Part shown: positions 32,985 to 42,031 of the stretch, piece by piece
Layout: each line of letters starts with the position of its first letter
Numbering within the stretch: the first letter of the stretch is position 1
Assembly (NCBI GenBank): GCA_040219085.1
Contig: JAVJTC010000027.1
Coordinates: 62,001 to 126,000 of the forward strand
Source: Acidimicrobiales bacterium
Lineage (GTDB): Bacteria; Actinomycetota; Acidimicrobiia; Acidimicrobiales; JAVJTC01
Direction of reading: 5' to 3'
DNA length: 64,000 nucleotides
Position numbers and translations under genes: made by a program
Notes under the pieces: model-generated
What the model saw: the letters and a program-made list of their open reading frames with translations, nothing else
Told to the model about the DNA's origin: nothing
Databases searched by the model: none

Positions 32985-34174
32985 GCGCGCCCACGCCCCG
33001 GCGGCTCTCTCTGTCGCGCGCAAGGCGGCTGGCGCTCGGAGCGCAGGGGTTCACCAGGGCGAGGCCGACGGGCCGGGTCGACGTGCGGCACTTCCGCCGG
33101 GTGCTGGAGGGCCAGAAGGTCGTCCAACTCGATTCGGTCAACGTGATCGCCCGTGCCCACGAACTGGTCTTCTTCTCACGGCTCGGCCCCTACGACCTGG
33201 CGGCACTCGAGTCCTTCCTGTGGCACTCGGGTGAGGTGTTCGAGTACTGGGGGCACGAGGCGTCGCTGTTGGACGTGCGCGACCGACCCCTGTTCGTCCA
33301 CCGCATGGATGGCGGATGGCACTGGCCCCGCGTCGAGGCGTTCGGCGATGAGCACCCCGACCTGGTCGAGGCGGTTCTCGACGCGGTGCGCGAGCGCGGG
33401 CCGCTGCGTCCCCGGGACGTCACCGCCGAGACCGGAACAGGGCCGTGGTGGGGTTGGAGTGACACGAAGATCGCCTTCGAGCATCTGTTCCTGCGGGGAC
33501 GGCTTACCACGGCCCACCGGGTGGGCTTCGAGCGCTGGTACGACCTACCCGGGCGCGTCCACCCGCCCGCGATCATGCAGGAGCCGCCGTTGTCGCCGGC
33601 TGCGGCACGGGCCCGACTCCTCGAGTCAGCCGCCCGCGCTCTCGGGGTCGGCACCGCCGCCGACATCGCGGACTACCACCGCATCAGACCCCGCGACGCG
33701 GCCGAGTCCCTCGCCGCGCTCGTCGAGAACGGGTCTCTGGTGGAGGTGGAGGTGGAAGGTTGGTCGAAGGTGGCATTCGCACCGCCCGAGGTCACCATCC
33801 CGCGCTCGATCCGCAGTCAGGCCCTGCTCGCCCCGTTCGATCCGGTGGTGTGGCACCGGGAGCGGACCGAGCGACTGTTCGACTTCCGGTACAGGCTCGA
33901 GATCTACACGCCCCAAGACCGTCGCGAGTACGGCTACTACGTTCTCCCCTTCCTCATGGATGAGGCCCTGGTCGCCCGCGTCTGCCTCAAGGCGGATCGC
34001 CGGGACCGTCGCCTGCTCGTCCGCACAGCTCACCGTGAGCCTGAGGTCGACCGTGAGTCCGTCGCCCGGCGGCTCGCCGACGAACTCCACCTCATGGCGG
34101 GTTGGCTCGATCTGGACGAGGTCGACGTGGCCGACGTGGGGGATCTGGCGCCGGCACTGCGCCGTGCGGTCTGA
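32981..34174 (+). CDS. YcaQ/AlkX-family winged-helix DNA glycosylase (HTH_42)
   Basis: A 397-residue member of the HTH_42 family. Early in the protein, GQKVVQLDSVNVIARAHELVFFSRLGPYD carries Q49-L50-D51. This matches the Q-hydrophobic-D catalytic motif of the YcaQ (AlkX) branch, as opposed to the QxQ of AlkZ; family members unhook interstrand crosslinks and N7-alkyl purines. Also seen: FEYWGHEASLL, WWGWSDTKIAFEHLFLRGRL (winged helix) and LLAPFDPVVWHRERTERLFDFRYRLEIY. It is coupled by ATGA overlap to the threonine aldolase. Together with alkB nearby it gives two alkylation-repair-type genes within 5 kb. Confidence 0.82.
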   Translation: MSAPTPRRLSLSRARRLALGAQGFTRARPTGRVDVRHFRRVLEGQKVVQLDSVNVIARAHELVFFSRLGPYDLAALESFLWHSGEVFEYWGHEASLLDVRDRPLFVHRMDGGWHWPRVEAFGDEHPDLVEAVLDAVRERGPLRPRDVTAETGTGPWWGWSDTKIAFEHLFLRGRLTTAHRVGFERWYDLPGRVHPPAIMQEPPLSPAAARARLLESAARALGVGTAADIADYHRIRPRDAAESLAALVENGSLVEVEVEGWSKVAFAPPEVTIPRSIRSQALLAPFDPVVWHRERTERLFDFRYRLEIYTPQDRREYGYYVLPFLMDEALVARVCLKADRRDRRLLVRTAHREPEVDRESVARRLADELHLMAGWLDLDEVDVADVGDLAPALRRAV

Positions 34175-34186
34175 AGCGCCCGCCCG

Positions 34187-36934
34187 TCAGCCGGTGTTGC
34201 GCATCCCGGCGGCGACGCCGTTCACCGTCAGGAGCAGCGCGCGTTGCAGCCGGCGGGTCTCCGCCGCGTCGGCCTGACCCGAGCGCACGCGGTCGAGCAA
34301 TTCGACCTGCACCACGTTGATGGGGTCGAGATACGCGTCGCGCACGGCGAGGGTCCGCGACAGGACGGGGAGGTCCGACAGCAGGTCCCGACCCGTCACG
34401 TTGGTCACCTCGGCCACGGTGCGGTCGAACTCCGCGACGACGAGGTCGAAGAGGGGGTGCAGGTCCGGTGCGACGAGGCGGTCCACATAGTGACGGGCGA
34501 TGTCGAGATCGGTCTTCGTCAGCGTCATCTCGACGTTCGACAGGAAGGTCCCGAAGAAGTCCCAGGAGGCGTACATGTCGGCGACGACATCGCCGTGTCC
34601 GGCCTCGCGTGCCGCGGCCAGCCCCGCCCCGACGCCGAACCAGCCAGGGATGATCTGGCGGGACTGGGTCCAGCCGAACACCCACGGGATGGCCCGTAGG
34701 TCCGCGACGCCGCTGGCGGCACCGCGCCGCCGCGCCGGGCGCGAGCCGATGTTGAGCGCCCCGAGTTCCTCCACGGGGGTGGAGGTCGCGAAGTACTCGG
34801 GCAGGCGTGGGGTCTCGACGAAGGTCCGGTAGGCGTCGTAGGCCGCCGCGGAGATCAGTTCCATCACCTCGACCCAGGGTCCCGTGCGGTCGGCCGACAC
34901 GGTGGAGGAGCGGGGGAGCAGTGACGCCTCGACGACGGCCGACAATGCGAGATCGAGGTTTCGACGTGCCAGACCCGGCAACCCGTACTTGTCGGCGATG
35001 ACCTCACCCTGCTCGGTGATCTTGACCTCACCGTCGAGCGCGCCCGAGGGCTGGCTCAGGATGGCCGCATGGGTGGGTCCGCCACCTCGCCCGACCGAGC
35101 CTCCACGACCGTGGAAGACCCTCATGCGAACACCCGTCTCCCGTGCGACGTCACGGATGGCCCGCAACGCCTTGTGGATCTCCCACTGCGACGTCGTGAT
35201 GCCGCCGTCCTTGTTCGAGTCCGAATAGCCGACCATCACCTCCTGCACGTCGCCGCGTAGCTCGACGATGCGGCGGTACGGCGCGATGGTCAGCAGTTCA
35301 CGGAGCGTGTCGCCGATTCCCCGCAGGTCGTCGATCGTCTCGAACAACGGGACGAAGCCGATCCGGGCGACGTCGGCCGACAGGTCGACGAGCCCCACCT
35401 CACGAGCGAGGACGACGGGCCCGAGCAGGTCGCTGACGTCGCGCGTCATCGAGACGATGTAGCTCTCGATGACCTCGTCTCCGTAGCGATCCATCGACAG
35501 GCGCAGGACCGAGAAGAGCCCCAGCGCATCGGTCGCCTCGGGGTCGGGTGCGCGCGGGGGAGCGAGCGGCCGGCGGCTCTCGAGTTCCGCGCCGAGGATC
35601 CGGGCCCGTTCACGGGGGTCCGCCCCCCGGTAATCCACGCCGAGCGAGCCGAAGAGGTCCGCCAGCGCGTCGTGGTGCCGGTCGGCGTGCTCACGGATGT
35701 CGAGCACAGCGAGGTGGAACCCGATCATCGTGACGAGGCGCCGGAGCCGGGCCAGACGACCTCCCGCGAGATGGCCCCCTCCGTTGGCGCTCAGCGAGGC
35801 GGCCATGACGTCGAGGTCCCGGGCGAGCTCCGCCGGACCGTCGTAGCCGAGCGGGTCAGAAGGGCTCTCAGCCGTACGGCGCAGGCGGTCGGCGATCACC
35901 GCGCAGCGCTGGCGGTACGGCTCGTGGCGTATCGCACGGCCCGCACCGGCCAGGACTGCTCCGTAGCGGTCGTGGTCCTCGGCGAGGCGGGCCTCGAGGT
36001 CGTTGCTGATGCCGCGGATGACAGTCGAAACGCTCAGCTCGTCGGAGAGTGCACCGACTTCGGACCGCAGGATGTCGAGCGCGACGCGGCGCTGGAGGCG
36101 GAGGACGTCCATGGTCGTGCGGGGCGTCACGTTCGGATTGCCGTCGCGATCACCACCCACCCAGCTGCCGAAGCGTATGGGGACGCTCGAGGCGTCACCG
36201 GCGGCGCCCAGCCCTTCGAGGACCGCATCGACGTCGTCGAGTAGCTCCGGGACGCCGTGACGGACGATCCCTTCCAGGTAGTACATCGCCGAGCGGGCCT
36301 CGTCGATGGGCTCCGGGCGCTCACGGCGGATTTCGTCGGTGAGCCACATGGCGTCGATGAGGACGTCGACCCGCCTGTCGATCCGGTCCCGATCGACCGA
36401 GGCGCAGTTCCGCTCGGCGCGGCCCTCCAGGAGCAGAGCGATCTCCGCCAACTTGTTCAGTATCGAACGGCGGGAGGCCTCGGTGGGATGCGCGGTGAAG
36501 ACGGGCCGCAGGTCGGCCCGGCGGACCAGAGCGACGATCTCGTCGTCGGCGACGCCACCGGCACGGAGCTTCTCCACGGTCGCCCCGAAGCGGTACCCAC
36601 TCGCGGGTGCGTTGACGTTGAGATCCTCGACCCTGTGGACCTGCTCGGCGACGTTGGCCAGATGGAAGTACGTCGTGAACGCCCGCACGAGCATGATCGC
36701 GTCGACGACCCCGAGGTCGCCCAGCAGGGCCGACAGCTCGGCTCCGGAGCTGCCGCCGGTCTCGCGTCGCAGTCCCCGGGCGAGGCGGCGCACGGTCTCG
36801 ACGCGTTCGAGCAGTTCGGGGCCCTCCTGGCGCACGAGGGCGTCGCCGAGCTGGCTTCCGAGGCGTCGCACGTCGCTGCGGAGCGCCGCGTCGATCTGGG
36901 CGTCCAGTCGTCGGGCGTCGCCGGTCTCGGTCAC
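34187..36934 (-). CDS. ppc: Phosphoenolpyruvate carboxylase
   Basis: This 915-residue enzyme carboxylates PEP to oxaloacetate, an anaplerotic reaction. The two active-site signatures are present: FTAHPTEASRRS (catalytic His, N-terminal third) and VFHGRGGSVGRGGGPTHAAI (mobile loop). GYSDSNKDGG and the C-terminal GVAAGMRNTG are also diagnostic. The start GTG 36934 lies 6 bases after TAGGCT, so it is likely leaderless. The length is normal. It faces the convergent glycosylase gene, 12 bases away. Confidence 0.96.
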   Translation of the reverse strand: MTETGDARRLDAQIDAALRSDVRRLGSQLGDALVRQEGPELLERVETVRRLARGLRRETGGSSGAELSALLGDLGVVDAIMLVRAFTTYFHLANVAEQVHRVEDLNVNAPASGYRFGATVEKLRAGGVADDEIVALVRRADLRPVFTAHPTEASRRSILNKLAEIALLLEGRAERNCASVDRDRIDRRVDVLIDAMWLTDEIRRERPEPIDEARSAMYYLEGIVRHGVPELLDDVDAVLEGLGAAGDASSVPIRFGSWVGGDRDGNPNVTPRTTMDVLRLQRRVALDILRSEVGALSDELSVSTVIRGISNDLEARLAEDHDRYGAVLAGAGRAIRHEPYRQRCAVIADRLRRTAESPSDPLGYDGPAELARDLDVMAASLSANGGGHLAGGRLARLRRLVTMIGFHLAVLDIREHADRHHDALADLFGSLGVDYRGADPRERARILGAELESRRPLAPPRAPDPEATDALGLFSVLRLSMDRYGDEVIESYIVSMTRDVSDLLGPVVLAREVGLVDLSADVARIGFVPLFETIDDLRGIGDTLRELLTIAPYRRIVELRGDVQEVMVGYSDSNKDGGITTSQWEIHKALRAIRDVARETGVRMRVFHGRGGSVGRGGGPTHAAILSQPSGALDGEVKITEQGEVIADKYGLPGLARRNLDLALSAVVEASLLPRSSTVSADRTGPWVEVMELISAAAYDAYRTFVETPRLPEYFATSTPVEELGALNIGSRPARRRGAASGVADLRAIPWVFGWTQSRQIIPGWFGVGAGLAAAREAGHGDVVADMYASWDFFGTFLSNVEMTLTKTDLDIARHYVDRLVAPDLHPLFDLVVAEFDRTVAEVTNVTGRDLLSDLPVLSRTLAVRDAYLDPINVVQVELLDRVRSGQADAAETRRLQRALLLTVNGVAAGMRNTG

Positions 36935-36940
36935 GACCCG

Positions 36941-36946
36941 AGCCTA
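36941..36946 (-). promoter_or_regulatory. Candidate -10 (TAGGCT) of ppc
   Basis: TAGGCT on the minus strand ends 6 bases before the GTG start, placing transcription initiation at the start codon. Confidence 0.45.
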
Positions 36947-36974
36947 GGGCGTCCCGGTGAAGGGGCCGGGAGGA

Positions 36975-38204
36975 TCAGCGTTCCAGGCCACGGAGACGGG
37001 CCGCGGCGGCGACGCGTTCGAGCGCCAGGACGAAGGCTGCGGTACGCAGGTCGGTGTCGACGCGCCCCGCGGTCTGCGCGACGGCGTTCCAGGCGGTCCT
37101 CATCGTCGACTCGAGCTCCGCGGCGACACGCGAGGCCCCCCAGCGCATCCGCTGGGCATTCTGGACCCACTCGAGGTAGCTGACGGTGACGCCACCGGCA
37201 TTGGCGAGGATGTCGGGGATGACGGTCACGCCGCGCTCGGCGAGTGCCCGGTCCGCTGCGGGGGTGGTAGGGCCGTTCGCTCCCTCCACGATCAGCGACG
37301 CACGGATCTCGTCAGCGTTCTCGCCGGTGATGACGTCCTCGACGGCCGCGGGCACGAGGACATCCGCATCCACGGTGAGGACTTCGTCGCGGGGGAGCGG
37401 CTCACCGCGGCGGAAGCCGACGACGGTTCGGGCCTCGCCGGTGTGGGCCCGCAGGGCCGCGATGTCGAGGCCGCCCGGGTGTGCCACACACCCGTCGACG
37501 TCGGAGACCGCCACGACCTTCGCCCCGCGCCGCACGAGGGCGGTTGCCGCAGCCCTGCCGACGCTGCCGAAGCCTTGAATCGCCACACGGGTGTCCGCGA
37601 AGGACTGGCGCCGGGAGGCGAGGGCCTCTGCCAGGATGTGGACGAGTCCGTCGCCCGTTGCGGTCGAACGACCGAGCGATCCGCCCAGCTCGACCGGTTT
37701 GCCCGTGACGACGCCCGGGGCGTAGCCGTTGTGGCGCTCGTACTGGTCCACGATCCACGCCATCACCCGGGCGTCGGTGTTCATGTCGGGCGCGGGGATG
37801 TCGGTGTCGGGACCGATCATGGTGCCGAGCCCGTCCACCAGTGCACGTGTGATCGCCTCGAGCTCGCGCTCGCTCAGCGTACGTGGGTCACAGTTGACGC
37901 CGCCCTTGGCGCCTCCGAAGGGAACATCGACCACGGCGGTCTTCCAGGTCATCAGTTCGGCCAGGGCCGTCGCATGGGCCTCGTCGACCGAGGGGTGGTA
38001 CCGCAGGCCGCCCTTCATCGGGCCGCGGGAGCTGTCGTGGTGGACCCGGAAGCCCTCATGGTGCAGGATCCCGCCGTCGTCCGCGTCGGTGATGAGCTCC
38101 ACCTTGACGACACGGTTGGGCGTCAGCATGCGATCCCGCGTGCGATCGTCCATGCCCAGGAGATCGGCGGCCCGGTGAAAGTTCTCGTGCGCTTCGTTGA
38201 GCAT
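36975..38204 (-). CDS. gdhA: Glutamate dehydrogenase (Glu/Leu/Phe/Val dehydrogenase family)
   Basis: A 409-residue dehydrogenase of the hexameric short type. The catalytic region has HHDSSRGPMKGGLRYHPSVD and MTWKTAVVDVPFGGAKGGVNCDP (substrate and catalytic lysines). The Rossmann fold is VAIQGFGSVGRAAATALVRRGAKVVAVSDVDG. NGPTTPAAD and LANAGGVTVSYLEWVQN complete the signature. The symbol is by analogy; coenzyme preference cannot be stated with certainty. The ATG at 38204 is preceded by GAAGG and by TAACGT ending 8 bases upstream. A perfect palindrome abuts this hexamer, indicating regulated transcription. Confidence 0.9.
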   Translation of the reverse strand: MLNEAHENFHRAADLLGMDDRTRDRMLTPNRVVKVELITDADDGGILHHEGFRVHHDSSRGPMKGGLRYHPSVDEAHATALAELMTWKTAVVDVPFGGAKGGVNCDPRTLSERELEAITRALVDGLGTMIGPDTDIPAPDMNTDARVMAWIVDQYERHNGYAPGVVTGKPVELGGSLGRSTATGDGLVHILAEALASRRQSFADTRVAIQGFGSVGRAAATALVRRGAKVVAVSDVDGCVAHPGGLDIAALRAHTGEARTVVGFRRGEPLPRDEVLTVDADVLVPAAVEDVITGENADEIRASLIVEGANGPTTPAADRALAERGVTVIPDILANAGGVTVSYLEWVQNAQRMRWGASRVAAELESTMRTAWNAVAQTAGRVDTDLRTAAFVLALERVAAAARLRGLER

Positions 38205-38212
38205 CGCCTTCG

Positions 38213-38239
38213 ACGTTAGGAGATGGCGTGGCCATCTCC
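38213..38239 (-). promoter_or_regulatory. gdh promoter: TAACGT abutted by a perfect 9-bp-arm palindrome
   Basis: On the minus strand TAACGT (38218-38213) lies 8 bases before the gdh ATG. Immediately upstream, 38219-38239 is a perfect inverted repeat with arms GGAGATGGC and GCCATCTCC and a 3-base centre (GTG). It occupies the -10/-35 spacer, the usual place for a repressor operator. A hairpin role is less likely because it would lie upstream of the transcription start. Confidence 0.55.
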
Positions 38240-38318
38240 GTGGTCGCAGAGCGGCGTGCCAGACGGGCCGTTGCCACCGCCCCCGGGACCGACCGGCACC
38301 CACCCCTCCGGGCATTCT

Positions 38319-38347
38319 CCGGAACTTTACATAACGTAGATTTCCGG
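38319..38347. promoter_or_regulatory. AT-rich island between gdh and an MFS gene
   Basis: A 17-base AT-rich core (ACTTTACATAACGTAGATT region) is flanked by inverted CCGGAA (38319-38324) and TTCCGG (38342-38347). It stands out in a very GC-rich intergenic region of 198 bases and may bind a regulator or help RNA polymerase. No precise assignment. Confidence 0.3.
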
Positions 38348-38387
38348 CGGCTTCTGGAAGGAGTCGGATGGCCTTCCCCTGCCGCAG

Positions 38388-38393
38388 TAGCCT
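38388..38393 (+). promoter_or_regulatory. Candidate -10 (TAGCCT) of the MFS gene at 38403
   Basis: TAGCCT ends 9 bases before the GTG start, consistent with a leaderless transcript. Confidence 0.45.
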
Positions 38394-38402
38394 GGGGCAC
38401 CG

Positions 38403-39575
38403 GTGACGCAGACCGCTCCCAACGCCGGTTCGTTTCGCAGCGTCGCGCTCGCGTTCGTCTCGAACTCGCTCATGTGGGGCTCGGTCGTTCCGAGGATTCC
38501 CGACCTCGCCGACCGTCTCGACGCATCGCCGGCGGAACTGGCGGTTCCTCTGTTCGCTTTCATGTTCGGTGGTCTGATCTCGTCGTCTGGGTCCGCGGCG
38601 CTGTTGCGCCGCCACATGCCCGCCTGGGGCCAGGTCGTGGGCGTCGCGCTCGGTGCCTCGGGAATCGCACTGGGAGCATTCGGAACCTCACTATGGGTGG
38701 TGGCACCGCTCTTCCTTGTCGGTGGCCTGGGAGACGGCCTCCAGGACGTGGCGATGAACGCTGCCGGCGTGGACCTCGAGGATCACAGGGGGCGGCCCAT
38801 GCTGAGCTCGCTGCACGGCCTCTGGAGCGTGGGTTTCCTCACGGCTTCGGTCGTCGGTGCCGCAATGGCGGCCCTCGAGGTCTCCGTACCCGTCCATATC
38901 GCCGCCGCCTGCGCGATCGCCGGCGCGACGGGCGTGATCGCAGCCCGCGGCTTCGTGACGATGCCGCCCCACCCGCCTGCGGCTTCGAGCGACCGAACCG
39001 GAGCGCTCTCACGCTTCCTGGTGCTCGTCGGCGCGGCGACCGGGGTCGGCGCGGTGATGGAGATGGTGACCAACGACTGGAGCGCTCTCTACCTGCGGGA
39101 CCGCCTCGGGGCGTCTGCGGGCATCGCGGCCCTCGCTCCGGCGGTGTTCATGGCGGGCATGGTGGTCGGCCGTGCCTTCGGCGACCGGATGGTCCGCCGG
39201 GTCGGCGCGACCCGGATGCTCGCCCTGTCGGCGGTGGTGGTCGCAGTCGCTCTGGTCGTGGGTCTCGCCCCTTCCGCCCCTGCGCCGGCGCTCGCCGGCA
39301 TCGGTGTGGCCGGTCTGGGCTCCGCGTTCACGTTTCCCGGCCTGTTCTCGCTCGCCGCCCGGGCACCCGGTGTCACGCGCGAACAGGGTCTTGCCGTCGT
39401 GTCGACGATCGGACGTCTCGGATTCGTCGTGGGGCCGATTCTGGCCGGTGTCGTCGCCGAGGCGACCTCGCTGCGGGCCACCATGTACGTCCCGGTGGTG
39501 GCCGCGTGTGTCGTGGCCGCCATGTCCGTGGGTCTGCGGCGCGCTCAGGTCGTCGGAGCCGCTGGAGCCGGATAG
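38403..39575 (+). CDS. MFS transporter
   Basis: A 390-residue protein with about 12 hydrophobic helices. It begins FRSVALAFVSNSLMWGSVVPRIPDLADRL, and LGDGLQDVAMNAAGVDLEDHRGRPMLSSLHGLWSVGFLTAS is a typical helix 4-5 stretch of the YbjJ/sugar-MFS-like branch (DxxMN and HGxWSxG). The start is GTG 38403 with TAGCCT upstream. The last 31 bases overlap the end of the convergent sulfatase gene. The substrate is unknown. Confidence 0.83.
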   Translation: MTQTAPNAGSFRSVALAFVSNSLMWGSVVPRIPDLADRLDASPAELAVPLFAFMFGGLISSSGSAALLRRHMPAWGQVVGVALGASGIALGAFGTSLWVVAPLFLVGGLGDGLQDVAMNAAGVDLEDHRGRPMLSSLHGLWSVGFLTASVVGAAMAALEVSVPVHIAAACAIAGATGVIAARGFVTMPPHPPAASSDRTGALSRFLVLVGAATGVGAVMEMVTNDWSALYLRDRLGASAGIAALAPAVFMAGMVVGRAFGDRMVRRVGATRMLALSAVVVAVALVVGLAPSAPAPALAGIGVAGLGSAFTFPGLFSLAARAPGVTREQGLAVVSTIGRLGFVVGPILAGVVAEATSLRATMYVPVVAACVVAAMSVGLRRAQVVGAAGAG

Positions 39576-40960
39576 GGCTCGTCGCCCAATGCTGCCTGTA
39601 GGCGCGCCAGTTCGGTCTCGAGTTCCCGCCTGATCGCCCGGTACGCGGGATCGTCGATGACGTTGTTCACCTCGTACGGATCGGCCTCGAGGTCGTAGAG
39701 CTCCCACTGCGGCGGGTCCGCCGGACCGTTCGCGCCGGGCTGTCCCAGCGGATCGGCGTAGAAGTGGATCAGCTTGTGGGTATGGGTCCGCACGCCGTAG
39801 TGGGCCCAGACGTCATGGGCCGAGTCGCGGTGCATCCAGTACCGGTAGTACATCGACTGCTGCCAGTCCGGGGGCGTCTCGCCCCGCAGTAGCGGCACGG
39901 CGCTGGTCCCCTGCATCCAGCCGGGCGGCTCCACGCCGGCGAGTTCGCACAGCGTCGGAGCGAAATCGACGTTGAGAACCATCTCGGTCGACACCGAGCC
40001 CGGTGCCGCCATGCCCGGAGCACGAACGAGCAGCGGCATCGACAGCGACTCCTCGTACATGAACCGCTTGTCGAACCAGCCGTGGTCACCCAGGAAGAAG
40101 CCCTGGTCGGAGCTGTAGACGACGACCGTCTCCCCCGCCAGGAGTTCGGCTTCGAGATGGTCCAGGAGTCTGCCGACGTTGTCGTCGATCGACGCGACAC
40201 ACCGCAGGTAGTCCTTGATGTAGCGCTGGTAGCGCCACGAGATCTCCTCGTCGGGCGTGAGACCTGCCGGAACGGGCTCCTTGAGGTCCGCCTCCCCCAG
40301 GTCCATCATCTGGCACCGTGCGGCCTCCGCCGCCGCGGAGCGGGTGGCGTAGTCGTCACGGAACGTCTCCGGTTCGGCGATGTCGACGTCGCGGTAGAGG
40401 GAGGCGTGAGCCTCGTCGGGCTCCCAGCTGCGGTGCGGCGCCTTGTGATGGACCATGACCATGAAGGGCCGTTCAGGGTCACGGGCGCGGATCCATTCGA
40501 TGGCGAGGTCCGTGATGATGTCGGTCACGTAGCCCTTCACCACGGCCGCGCCGTCCGGTCCCAGGAATTCCGGGTCGTGATACTCGCCCTGATCGCGAAG
40601 GACGCGCCAGGCGTCGAATCCGGTCGGGTCGTGGCCGGCCCCGTGGCCGAGGTGCCACTTGCCGTAGATCGCGGTCTGGTAGCCCTCGGCCCGCAGGAGC
40701 TTGGGAAAGGTCCGCAGCGTGTTGTCCATCGGCGTGTCGAGGGTGGTGACGCCGTTGACGTGGTTGTACGTGCCCGTCAACATCGCGGCCCGGGACGGCG
40801 TACAGATCGAGTTGGTGCACAAGCAGCTGTCGAAGCGCATCCCCGTCTGCGCGAGGCGATCGATGTGGGGCGTCTCGTTGATGCGGCTGCCGTAGGCGCC
40901 GATGGCATGGGACGCGTGATCGTCGGAAACGATCACGATGATGTTCGGGCGGCGACCCAC
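39545..40960 (-). CDS. Type I sulfatase (arylsulfatase/choline-sulfatase-like)
   Basis: A 471-residue alkaline-phosphatase-superfamily enzyme. The calcium site begins NIIVIVSDDHASHAIGAYG (D13/D14). The formylglycine motif is SICTPSR, with Cys53 expected to be converted to formylglycine. GYQTAIYGKWHLGH, HHKAPHRSWEP and VYSSDQGFFLGDHGWFDKR complete the active site. No signal peptide is present, so it probably acts in the cytoplasm. No formylglycine-generating enzyme is seen in the window. GTG 40960 has AGGAGG 5 bases upstream. It lies 30 bases after thiQ in the same direction, so it may be read through from the thiamine operon, although no functional link is obvious. Confidence 0.9.
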   Translation of the reverse strand: MGRRPNIIVIVSDDHASHAIGAYGSRINETPHIDRLAQTGMRFDSCLCTNSICTPSRAAMLTGTYNHVNGVTTLDTPMDNTLRTFPKLLRAEGYQTAIYGKWHLGHGAGHDPTGFDAWRVLRDQGEYHDPEFLGPDGAAVVKGYVTDIITDLAIEWIRARDPERPFMVMVHHKAPHRSWEPDEAHASLYRDVDIAEPETFRDDYATRSAAAEAARCQMMDLGEADLKEPVPAGLTPDEEISWRYQRYIKDYLRCVASIDDNVGRLLDHLEAELLAGETVVVYSSDQGFFLGDHGWFDKRFMYEESLSMPLLVRAPGMAAPGSVSTEMVLNVDFAPTLCELAGVEPPGWMQGTSAVPLLRGETPPDWQQSMYYRYWMHRDSAHDVWAHYGVRTHTHKLIHFYADPLGQPGANGPADPPQWELYDLEADPYEVNNVIDDPAYRAIRRELETELARLQAALGDEPYPAPAAPTT

Positions 40961-40965
40961 CGGTA

Positions 40966-40971
40966 CCTCCT
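40966..40971 (-). promoter_or_regulatory. Strong Shine-Dalgarno of the sulfatase gene
   Basis: AGGAGG ends 5 bases before GTG 40960 and fixes that start codon. Such strong sites are rare in this window. Confidence 0.7.
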
Positions 40972-40990
40972 CGCGAAGTCGACCTCGGAA

Positions 40991-42031
40991 TCACGGCGCA
41001 AGCGCCCGGATGCCCTCCATCTCGATGCGGACGTTCACCCGCGCCCCCGCCGGCGGTGGTTGCGTCGCCGACGCGGCGATCTGCCTTCCCGCGTCGTCGG
41101 CGACGATCACACGATAGGCATCTCCGTAGACGCGGGTGGTGATCACCACGGCGCTCCCCGTGGGTGTGGGCGTGAGAAGCACCGCCGTGGGCGCGATGAC
41201 GACGGCCATGGCGCCCTGCGGTCCGGGCCATCCGGCGATCTCCCCCCAGTCGGTCACGAGCGAGGACCCCTCCCCCACCGCGGTCACCACGTTCGGGTGC
41301 CCGACCATGGCGGCGGTCGCCGCATCACCGGGATCGTCACGCAGTTCCGCCGGGGTGGCCAGACGGGCGACACGTCCCTTTCGCAGGACCGCGATGCGGT
41401 CGGCTACGGCGGCCGCCTCGTCGAAGTCGTGGGTCACGTACAGCGCCGTCTGGCCGAGATCGGCCAACAGCGCCCGCAGGTCGACGACGAGTCGGTCGCG
41501 CAGGGGGCGGTCGAGCGAGGACAGCGGTTCGTCGAAGAGGACCAGGCCCGGTTCCGGGGCCAGTGCCCGTCCCAGAGCGACCCGCTGTGCCTCACCTCCG
41601 GAGAGGTCGGCCACGGCCCGTTCGGCGAGGTGGCCGATGTCGAGCAGTTCGAGAACCTCGGCGACACGAGACCGTCGCGCCGAGCGCGGTCGGCGTTGCA
41701 TCCGCAGGCCGAAGGCCACGTTCGCCGTCACGTCGCGGTGGGGAAACAGAGCGTGGTCCTGGAACATGAGGCCGAAACCGCGCCGGTGCGGTGCGACGTC
41801 GGTGATGTCGTCACCCGCCCACCGGATCCGCCCCGACGTGACCCTCTCGAGACCCGCGACCGCTCTCAGCAGGGTGGTCTTGCCCGTCCCGCTGCCTCCG
41901 AGCACGGCGACGACCTCACCGCGGGCGACCTCGAGCGATGCGTCCACCAGAACGTCGTCGGCACCGGGGGCCACCGTGACGGCGTCCACGGCGAGGCCGT
42001 CGGAATCGGCGGGCGGGGCCTCAGATCGCAC
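40991..42031 (-). CDS. thiQ: Thiamine ABC importer, ATP-binding subunit
   Basis: A 346-residue ATPase of the iron/thiamine/polyamine type. Walker A is AVLGGSGTGKTTLLRAVAG, the Q-loop is FGLMFQDHALFPHRDV, the signature is LSGGEAQRVALGRAL, Walker B is GLVLFDEPLSSLD and the H-loop is YVTHD. Unlike E. coli ThiQ (about 230 residues) it has a C-terminal ~110-residue TOBE-like regulatory domain. GTG 42031 overlaps the thiP stop by 11 bases. The TPP riboswitch at the operon head decides thiamine (or a precursor) over iron as substrate. Confidence 0.87.
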   Translation of the reverse strand: MRSEAPPADSDGLAVDAVTVAPGADDVLVDASLEVARGEVVAVLGGSGTGKTTLLRAVAGLERVTSGRIRWAGDDITDVAPHRRGFGLMFQDHALFPHRDVTANVAFGLRMQRRPRSARRSRVAEVLELLDIGHLAERAVADLSGGEAQRVALGRALAPEPGLVLFDEPLSSLDRPLRDRLVVDLRALLADLGQTALYVTHDFDEAAAVADRIAVLRKGRVARLATPAELRDDPGDAATAAMVGHPNVVTAVGEGSSLVTDWGEIAGWPGPQGAMAVVIAPTAVLLTPTPTGSAVVITTRVYGDAYRVIVADDAGRQIAASATQPPPAGARVNVRIEMEGIRALAP

